From: Candidatus Avelusimicrobium luingense
Lineage (GTDB): Bacteria > Elusimicrobiota > Elusimicrobia > Elusimicrobiales > Elusimicrobiaceae
Length of the DNA stretch: 64,000 bases
Direction of reading: 5' to 3'
NCBI GenBank assembly: GCA_900315845.1
Contig: OOHK01000005.1
Span: 1-64,000 of the forward strand
The notes below the pieces were generated by a model. The model saw only the letters and a program-made list of their open reading frames with translations, was not told the origin of the DNA and searched no databases. Made by a program: the position numbers and the translations under genes. Positions 58,559-64,000 of the stretch are shown one piece after another. How positions within the stretch are numbered: position 1 is the first letter of the stretch; every line of letters begins with the position of its first letter.

Positions 58559-59275
58559 TTAGTAAATTAAAGTACCGATTTCTTCGCCGCACAAGGCTTT
58601 TTTAATATTGCCTTTTACGTGTAAATTAAATACTTGTATCGGCAATTGTTTCTCCATACACAAGGCAAGCGCCGCTGTATCCATAAATTGCAAGCGTTTG
58701 GCGATAGCATCGGTATATGAAATTTTGCGAATGAGTTTGGCATCGGGATTTTTGCGCGGGTCGCTATCGTACACGCCGTCCACTTGCGTGGCTTTGAGCA
58801 AAATATCGGCATTGATTTCAGAGGCACGCAAAGCCGCTGCGCTGTCGGTAGTAAAGAACGGGTTGCCGGTGCCGCCCGCAAAAATAACGACGCGGCCTTT
58901 TTCTAAATGGCGAAGTGCTTTTCTGCGCACAAATGCTTCGGCCAGTTGGTAAATGTTGATGGAAGTTTGCACGCGGGTGGGAACGCCGGCTTCTTCAATG
59001 GCAGACTGCAAGGCAATAGCATTGATGACCGTGGCGAGCATGCCCATACTGTCCGAATTGACGCGGTCAATAACGCCGCCCCCGTCGCGTACGCCGCGCC
59101 AAATGTTTCCGCCACCGATGACGATGGCTAGTTCGCAATTGCTATGGCGGTAAGCGTCGGCAATTTCTACGGCGATTTCTTTTAAGGATTGCGGGTTAAT
59201 TCCGCGGTGGCCTTCGGCCGTCAGTGCTTCGCCGGATAATTTTAATAAAACTCTTTTTTTCTTGGTGGGGGTCAT
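58559..59275 (-). CDS. pyrH: UMP kinase
   Basis: 238 residues. Phosphorylates UMP to UDP. LLKLSGEALTAEGHRGI (near 12), IVIGGGNIWRG (near 52), VIFAGGTGNPFFTTDSAAALR (near 135) and ILLKATQVDGVYDSDP (near 160) are standard motifs. GGAG site. Ends its transcript at the terminator shared with pilin copy 6. Confidence 0.97.
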   Translation of the reverse strand: MTPTKKKRVLLKLSGEALTAEGHRGINPQSLKEIAVEIADAYRHSNCELAIVIGGGNIWRGVRDGGGVIDRVNSDSMGMLATVINAIALQSAIEEAGVPTRVQTSINIYQLAEAFVRRKALRHLEKGRVVIFAGGTGNPFFTTDSAAALRASEINADILLKATQVDGVYDSDPRKNPDAKLIRKISYTDAIAKRLQFMDTAALALCMEKQLPIQVFNLHVKGNIKKALCGEEIGTLIY

Positions 59276-59357
59276 AGCATTCTCCTTATGATTTTTTACA
59301 GTATAGCAAATTTGATATGATAATAACGCAATATGTTGTTGATTCTTAACAAGACTC

Positions 59358-59383
59358 TTGACAATGTTTTTTTTTGTTATACT
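59358..59383 (+). promoter_or_regulatory. Pilin copy 7 promoter
   Basis: TTGACA, T-tract, TGT-TATACT. The -35/-10 spacing is only 14, so the extended -10 probably drives it. Confidence 0.5.
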
Positions 59384-59420
59384 TTATAAAAGTGATGTTA
59401 AATATTAAAGGAGAAAATTT

Positions 59421-59963
59421 ATGAAGAACACAAAAGCGGGTCATTTAGACGGTTTTACGCTGATTGAATTATTGGTAGTGGTGTTAATCATTGGCATTTT
59501 GGCGGCGGTGGCGGTACCGCAGTACCAAAAAGCGGTGTGGAAAAGCCGCTACGTTCAAGTAAAAACGATAGCCAAAAGTATTGCTGATGCACAAGAAGTA
59601 TATTATTTAGCCAATGGACATTATAGTAGTTCTTTAACCGATTTGGATATAGATTTGCCTGCCACGAGCTATTCTAACGGTGCTTACACGGCCTCGTTTC
59701 CTTGGGGTTGGTGTGGATTGGATATTTTATCGGATGTTGTCCGCTACGATATTCAATGTATATTAAAAAAGAACGGATCGGATTATTTAAGGTATGTACT
59801 CGGGTTTGACCACAGTGCATTTCCGTCGGATGGTGGGGGCGCTGTGTGTGTTTCTCACAGCACTAATGCCAGCGATGTGAATTACCAGGTCTGTGTAAAT
59901 GAAACGGGCACGAAATCTGGCAGTAGTTGGGGCACAAATACAACGGGCTTTTATTATCAATAA
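59421..59963 (+). CDS. Type IV pilin-like protein (copy 7)
   Basis: 180 residues, AAAGGAGA site. Leader [48 protein letters not shown]. The head has [43 protein letters not shown] and VNYQVCVNE: four Cys in the same places as copies 3 and 8. It is inserted between pyrH and tsf on the opposite strand. Confidence 0.93.
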   Translation: MKNTKAGHLDGFTLIELLVVVLIIGILAAVAVPQYQKAVWKSRYVQVKTIAKSIADAQEVYYLANGHYSSSLTDLDIDLPATSYSNGAYTASFPWGWCGLDILSDVVRYDIQCILKKNGSDYLRYVLGFDHSAFPSDGGGAVCVSHSTNASDVNYQVCVNETGTKSGSSWGTNTTGFYYQ

Positions 59964-59966
59964 ACA

Positions 59967-59999
59967 AAACCCCCGCAAAAAATCTTGCGGGGGTTAATC
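59967..59999. terminator. Terminator between pilin copy 7 and tsf
   Basis: AACCCCCGCAA / TTGCGGGGGTT hairpin between convergent genes. Confidence 0.85.
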
Positions 60000-60016
60000 T
60001 TACCACAACTTTTCAA

Positions 60017-60838
60017 TTAGAAACGCACAAAGCGTACAACGCTCAGTTCGCAACCTAATTTTTTAGATTCTTCCTTTAAGTAGTCCGCTACGGTTTTTTT
60101 GTTATCTTTAATCGTAGGTTGTTCTAAAAGGCAGTTATCCTTGGCAAACTTTTTGACTTTGCCGGGGAGCATTTTTTCAATGGCTTCGGCGGGTTTGCCT
60201 TCGTTTTGCGCTTGCGTGCGATAGATGTCGAGTTCGCGGTCAATGACTTCTTGCGGAATATCTTTGGCATCTACCCAACCGCTTTGCATACCGACGGTGT
60301 GCATGGCAAGTCCGCGGGCGATTTCGGTCGCGGCGGCTTTGTCGCAATTACCTTTGACGGCCAATTCCAAAATGGAGGCTTTTTTATTGTCCGAGTGGAC
60401 ATAATAAGCCATGACGGAATTTTCGGCGGGCGTCCAGTTAAAAGCACCTTTGAAGGTGGTGTTTTCACCAAATTTCGGGGCGCGTTCGGTAATTTGGGCT
60501 TTGATGTGTTCATCATTCATGTAGTCCAAACCCGGGTGCTCGAGCACATATTGGGCGAGTTCGTCGGCGAGTTTAATAAAATCGTCGGTTTTGGCCACAA
60601 AGTCGGTTTCGCAACCCAAGTACGCCATAGCGAAATTTTTGCCGTCGGTTTTGACGCTTACGCGGCCTTCTTTGGTGTCGCGGTCGGCGCGTTTAGCCAT
60701 AGCGGCCAAGCCTTTTTTGCGCAAGTACACGATGGCTTGTTCCATATCGCCTTTGCATTCCGTAAGGGCTTTTTTGCAATCCATCATACCGGCGCCGGTT
60801 TTTTCTCTTAAGGTTTTAATATCATCCATTAAAGACAT
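60017..60838 (-). CDS. tsf: Elongation factor Ts
   Basis: 273 residues. Nucleotide exchange factor for EF-Tu. N-terminal domain LREKTGAGMMDCKKALTEC, then AYLGCETDFVAKTDDF (near 73) and the core dimer region GLAMHTVG (near 172). AGGAGA site. Downstream of rpsB, 72 bases apart, with a hairpin-like GTTCCC / GGGAAC in the gap. Confidence 0.96.
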   Translation of the reverse strand: MSLMDDIKTLREKTGAGMMDCKKALTECKGDMEQAIVYLRKKGLAAMAKRADRDTKEGRVSVKTDGKNFAMAYLGCETDFVAKTDDFIKLADELAQYVLEHPGLDYMNDEHIKAQITERAPKFGENTTFKGAFNWTPAENSVMAYYVHSDNKKASILELAVKGNCDKAAATEIARGLAMHTVGMQSGWVDAKDIPQEVIDRELDIYRTQAQNEGKPAEAIEKMLPGKVKKFAKDNCLLEQPTIKDNKKTVADYLKEESKKLGCELSVVRFVRF

Positions 60839-60910
60839 GGTTATTTTTCTCCTAATATCGGCTAATTTTACGGAAAGTTCCCGCGGGGGGAACTCTCCGC
60901 AGAAGCAAAA

Positions 60911-61972
60911 TTATTTGGCTTCTTCTTTGGCAGTTGTTTCCGCTTTTTTAGCCGCCGTTTTTTTGGTAGCGGTGGTTTTTTTAGCGGTGGTTTTTTTGGC
61001 TTTGGGTTTATCTTCCGTAGCCGTTTCTTCCGCTTTTTTAGTCGCTGTTTTTTTGGTAGCGGTGGTTTTTTTAGCGGTGGTTTTTTTCGCTTTGGGTTTA
61101 TCTTCCGTAGCGGGTTTTTCTGCCTTTACTTCTTCTTTAGCCGGTTCTTCGGCGGGTTTTTCTTCCGCGCTAACTTCTTCGGCGGCTTGTTCTTTTTGTT
61201 CGGCGGCTAACATCGCGCTTTCAAAGGCTTGTGCCATGACCGGGTTTTCTACGGCCTTTTCTTCTTCTTTGGCGGCTTTGGACGGATCGGCTTCGGCGCG
61301 ACCTTCTAAAATAGAGTCGGCCATCGCGGCGCAGAACAATTTAATAGAGCGAGCGGCATCGTCGTTACCGGGTACGGGAACGCTGATCATATCGGGGTCG
61401 GCGTTGGTATCGCAAACAGCGACTACCGGGATGCCTAACGTGTAAGATTCGCGTACGGCACCGGCGGTATCTACCGGGTCAATTACAAAAACTACATCGG
61501 GAAGAACCTTCATATCGCGGATTCCGCCCAATAATTTTTGCAAGCGTACCATTTCTTTGGTTAAGCGGCTGGCTTCTTTTTTGGAAATGGCTTTGAAAAC
61601 ACCCGAGGCTTCCCATTTTTCAAGTTCGTTCAAGCGTTCAACCGATTTTTTTACGGTTTGAAAGTTGGTTAACGTTCCGCCGAGCCATTTCTCGTGGATG
61701 CAATAAGCACCGCAGCGAGCGGCTTCGGTTTGAATGGCTTCTTGGGCTTGTTTTTTCGTGCCGACGAACAAAAATTTAGCACCTTTTTTGCTTTCTTCTT
61801 TTACAAAAGCGCAGGCTTTTTTAAGTTCTTTAGCGGTTTTTTGTAAGTCTAAGATATGGACACCGTTTCTTTCACCGAAGATAAAGCGTCCCATTTTCGG
61901 ATTCCAGCGGGAAGTTTGGTGACCAAAATGCACACCGGCTTCCAACATGGCTTTCATTGATACATTACTCAT
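60911..61972 (-). CDS. rpsB: Ribosomal protein S2 with Lys/Ala-rich C-terminal extension
   Basis: 353 residues; S2 usually has 225-260. Residues 1-235 are normal S2 ([56 protein letters not shown]). After residue ~245 comes an Ala/Glu-rich part, then Lys/Thr/Ala repeats including two near-identical blocks of [20 protein letters not shown], like the H1-like protein at 9592. The tail may bind rRNA or DNA. AGGAGA site. Confidence 0.96.
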   Translation of the reverse strand: MSNVSMKAMLEAGVHFGHQTSRWNPKMGRFIFGERNGVHILDLQKTAKELKKACAFVKEESKKGAKFLFVGTKKQAQEAIQTEAARCGAYCIHEKWLGGTLTNFQTVKKSVERLNELEKWEASGVFKAISKKEASRLTKEMVRLQKLLGGIRDMKVLPDVVFVIDPVDTAGAVRESYTLGIPVVAVCDTNADPDMISVPVPGNDDAARSIKLFCAAMADSILEGRAEADPSKAAKEEEKAVENPVMAQAFESAMLAAEQKEQAAEEVSAEEKPAEEPAKEEVKAEKPATEDKPKAKKTTAKKTTATKKTATKKAEETATEDKPKAKKTTAKKTTATKKTAAKKAETTAKEEAK

Positions 61973-62103
61973 TTATTTTTTCTCCTGTGGCTTGCGCCTA
62001 AATTAAGGTAGAGGATACCTCGGTGGCGTTTGCCTTGGTGATGTCGGAACAGGCATTTGATTTACTGACTTTTTTCGCCTTTCCGCTCAATTTCACCTAT
62101 TAC

Positions 62104-62132
62104 ATTATATAAAAAAGGGGAAAGTGTGGCAA
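62104..62132 (-). promoter_or_regulatory. rpsB promoter
   Basis: TTGCCA (62132-62127), 17-base spacer, TATAAT (62109-62104), giving a leader of ~125 bases before rpsB, long enough to carry a regulatory structure. Confidence 0.75.
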
Positions 62133-62158
62133 ATTTTATATCCGTGAGAAATTTTTAT

Positions 62159-62187
62159 TTGACATGGTTTTTTTTTTTGTTAAAATT
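62159..62187 (+). promoter_or_regulatory. Pilin copy 8 promoter
   Basis: TTGACA, 16-base spacer with an 11-base T-tract, TGT-TAAAAT. Divergent from the rpsB promoter. Confidence 0.6.
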
Positions 62188-62222
62188 TGTTCAATGATTG
62201 ATTGTATTAAAAGGAGAAAAAA

Positions 62223-62765
62223 ATGAAAAATACGGTCTTTGATTGTCCAAAAGGTTTTACGTTGATTGAATTATTAGTAGTTGTATTAATTATTGGGATT
62301 TTGGCAAGTGTGGCTTTGCCGCAATATCAAAAAGCAGTATGGAAAAGTCGTTTTACGCAGGCCAAAGTCGCTGCGAAAAGTATTGCAGATGCCGAGGAAG
62401 TTTATTATATGGCCAACGGAACCTATACAACCGATTTTGAACAACTGGCCGTTTCGCTGCCATCATCATGGGTGGACGAAGGAAACCATATCGTTGGTTT
62501 TTCGTGGGGATCTTGTACGATAAGCGTTAGCAATGCAAGCAGGAGTGTTGTCTATTGTGTATTGAGAAAAAATGAGAGTGATTATTTGGCGTATTATATA
62601 GACTTTCTAAACAGTGCCTTTGATCCCGGACAAATTTATTGTTTGGCATGGGGATCGGGAAGCAAACCTACAGCCTCGGATATCAATTATCAAATTTGCA
62701 AAAGTGATACCAATGACCCTTATCCTAATTCTTGGTCGGAGCAAGCATACGGTTGGAATTACTAG
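62223..62765 (+). CDS. Type IV pilin-like protein (copy 8)
   Basis: 180 residues, AAAGGAGA site. Leader [48 protein letters not shown]. The head has FSWGSCTISV, VVYCVLRKNESDYLAYYIDF, IYCLAWG and INYQICKSD: the same four-Cys subfamily as copies 3 and 7. Divergent from rpsB. Confidence 0.93.
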   Translation: MKNTVFDCPKGFTLIELLVVVLIIGILASVALPQYQKAVWKSRFTQAKVAAKSIADAEEVYYMANGTYTTDFEQLAVSLPSSWVDEGNHIVGFSWGSCTISVSNASRSVVYCVLRKNESDYLAYYIDFLNSAFDPGQIYCLAWGSGSKPTASDINYQICKSDTNDPYPNSWSEQAYGWNY

Positions 62766-62776
62766 ATAATACAAAT

Positions 62777-62817
62777 AACACCCCCGGTTGCTGTATGAGC
62801 GAAATCGGGGGTGTTTT
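62777..62817. terminator. Terminator between pilin copy 8 and the DUF167 gene
   Basis: AACACCCCCG / CGGGGGTGTT hairpin with TTTT. Confidence 0.85.
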
Positions 62818-62845
62818 ATGTGTACGTTAAACGGCTTGGAAAAGT

Positions 62846-63112
62846 CTACGGGATAGAGTCCATAATTTGACGGAGTTCTTCTTCGCTTTTATCACGCACT
62901 TCCACTGTTTTTTCTTTGCCTTTGTTCCCTTTGACAATAATAATACTTGTTTCGGGTACGTTAAAAAAATCTGCCAAAAATGTTTTCATAAGAGCGTTGG
63001 CCGGTTCGTCATCTACCTTTTTATTTTTAATTTTCACACGTAGCACGCTACCGATGCGGCTAATCACTTCGTTGCGTCCCGCGGTGGGAATTAAACGGAC
63101 TTTAATAATCAT
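62846..63112 (-). CDS. DUF167/YggU family protein
   Basis: 88 residues from the ATG at 63112 (AAGGAG upstream; a longer frame overlaps yggS). LIPTAGRNEVISRIG, KIKNKKVDDEPANALMKTFLADF and IIVKGNKGKEKTVEV match the DUF167 fold. Function unknown. Often next to yggS, as here (16 bases), in one operon. Confidence 0.88.
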   Translation of the reverse strand: MIIKVRLIPTAGRNEVISRIGSVLRVKIKNKKVDDEPANALMKTFLADFFNVPETSIIIVKGNKGKEKTVEVRDKSEEELRQIMDSIP

Positions 63113-63128
63113 ATAACGACTCCTTAAT

Positions 63129-63815
63129 TTAGGTAAATAACTTGCTGCCAATTCTCGGTAACGTAGAGCCTTCTTCCACAGCCACCATGAAATCTTCACT
63201 CATTCCCAAAGATAAATACCTTTCTTGCTCTTTTGGGAAATCCTCGTCAAACGCTTTTTTCAGCGGTGCAAATAAGGCACGTAATTCGTTTTCCGTTGCA
63301 CCTTGCGGAGCGATTGCCATATACCCGCACGCTTGTAAGTTTTCTAACCCGCGTATTTGTTTAACCAACTTGCGCGCTTCTTGTAAAGACAAGCCCGATT
63401 GGGTTTCGCGTTGGGTTAATTTTACTTGCACAAGCACCCGTAATTTTTTTCCGGCTGGCGTGTGCTTATCTAAAATTTCCGCGGTTTCAAAATTATCCAG
63501 CGAATCAATAAAATCAAAAAATTGTGCGGCTTTGGCCGCTTTGTTTTGTTGCAAATGCCCGATTAAATGTTTTACTACGTTAAAACTTGCAAACTGCGGG
63601 CTTGTCCAACGTTTGAGTGCTTGTTGCACCCGCGACTCGCCGATGTGTTTTAATAGACCTTGTTGCAACAAAAATAGTACATCGGTATCAGGGGCATATT
63701 TAGTAACGGCCAGTAAGGTTATTTCTTGCCGGTTACGTCCGGCTTTTTTACATGCCGTTGCCAGGGAATTTTGCACGTCTTGAAAATTTTGGAGTAATTT
63801 TTCTTCCCTGTTCAT
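63129..63815 (-). CDS. YggS-type PLP homeostasis protein
   Basis: 228 residues, AAGGGG site. Alanine racemase-like TIM barrel that carries PLP without known catalysis. The PLP Lys is in LLAVTKYAPDTD (near 37), with GESRVQQALKRW (near 60), HLIGHLQQNKAAKAAQFFDFIDSLD (near 82) and the phosphate site SLGMSEDFMVAVEEGSTLPRIG (near 203). Balances cellular PLP and amino acid pools. Confidence 0.93.
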   Translation of the reverse strand: MNREEKLLQNFQDVQNSLATACKKAGRNRQEITLLAVTKYAPDTDVLFLLQQGLLKHIGESRVQQALKRWTSPQFASFNVVKHLIGHLQQNKAAKAAQFFDFIDSLDNFETAEILDKHTPAGKKLRVLVQVKLTQRETQSGLSLQEARKLVKQIRGLENLQACGYMAIAPQGATENELRALFAPLKKAFDEDFPKEQERYLSLGMSEDFMVAVEEGSTLPRIGSKLFT

Positions 63816-63912
63816 AAAAACCCCTTGACATATTATACAAAAATTTACTTTAATACGCCATTTTTTTTAGCAAAATAAGGCGGCGCGGTGCTAAATTTCA
63901 TAAAATATAACT

Positions 63913-64000
63913 ATGCAAGCCGTTACCCGAAAAGGCATGTGGCTCGTGGCTGTAGCCAACGGAATTTTATTATTTGGTTATGGGCTGTCCTTGCCGTTTT
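63913..64000 (+). CDS. Start of a membrane protein (partial)
   Basis: ATG at 63913, open to the right edge. The 29 visible residues begin MQAVTRKG, then a hydrophobic stretch (MWLVAVANGILLFGYGLSL), probably a first membrane helix. No ribosome site; TAAAAT (63901-63906) ends six bases before the ATG, so the start looks leaderless. The family cannot be told. Confidence 0.5.
   Translation, partial: MQAVTRKGMWLVAVANGILLFGYGLSLPF

Noticed and set aside
1-64000. CRISPR arrays
   Set aside because: No regularly spaced short direct repeats were found; the only tandem repeats are the 203-bp units and the low-complexity Lys/Ala codons.

Overview
The window looks like a chromosome segment of a fermentative, Gram-negative, gut-type anaerobe, most likely an Elusimicrobiota (Elusimicrobium-like) bacterium. 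The reasons are: eight scattered single-gene type IV pilins with nearly identical N-termini, [FeFe]-hydrogenase maturases HydF and HydG, a complete-looking run of MEP/isoprenoid genes, an outer-membrane porin, and an H1-like Lys/Ala-rich protein. The phylum call is inference; no rRNA gene is present.

Layout. (1) 0-7.6 kb is an accessory, defence- or repair-like island. It holds a four-gene operon (zinc-ribbon peptide, unknown protein, Fe-S RecB/Cas4-like plus DEDD exonuclease DUF2779 protein, HTH-TPR regulator), two tiny membrane peptides, a NucS/DUF91-like nuclease, a WYL regulator with a small secreted protein, and a PD-(D/E)XK nuclease. Three of its promoters share an inverted repeat GAC-N8-GTC placed exactly 10 bp before the -10 box, a candidate regulon. 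A broken WYL gene lies at the left edge. (2) 7.7-26.4 kb is housekeeping: tRNA-Val, thioesterase, CYTH protein, H1-like protein, LOG protein, dxs, ispA, hydF, fba, an M42 peptidase, transketolase, a porin, hydG, LemA, RDD and DksA/TraR proteins. (3) 26.5-26.9 kb holds an unidentified structured RNA with its own promoter and terminator. (4) 26.9-44.6 kb is a podovirus-type prophage or phage-derived element: repressor, terminase, portal, Bbp19-like, scaffold, capsid, cement, tail adaptor, nozzle, internal proteins, fibre, and a lysis cassette with an Rz1 nested in Rz. No integrase or replication gene is visible. A pilin and two unrelated membrane-protein genes sit between its structural genes. 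(5) 44.6-48.8 kb has a pilin, tRNA-Thr followed by 203-bp tandem repeats that copy the tRNA 3' end, and a Wzy/PglL-type membrane protein divergent from another pilin. (6) 48.8-64 kb is the conserved rpsB-tsf-pyrH-frr-uppS-cdsA-dxr-rseP-ispG-proS cluster on the minus strand, broken up by plus-strand pilin cassettes, then DUF167 and YggS.

How the genes work together: dxs, dxr, ispG, ispA and uppS make isoprenoid precursors and undecaprenyl diphosphate for envelope synthesis; cdsA and rseP serve membrane lipids and envelope stress. HydF and HydG mature a hydrogenase encoded elsewhere. Fba and transketolase serve sugar metabolism. The pilins have separate promoters and often separate terminators, so each is a free-standing cassette. 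Several genes appear to be leaderless, with a TGn-extended -10 box and six bases before the ATG.
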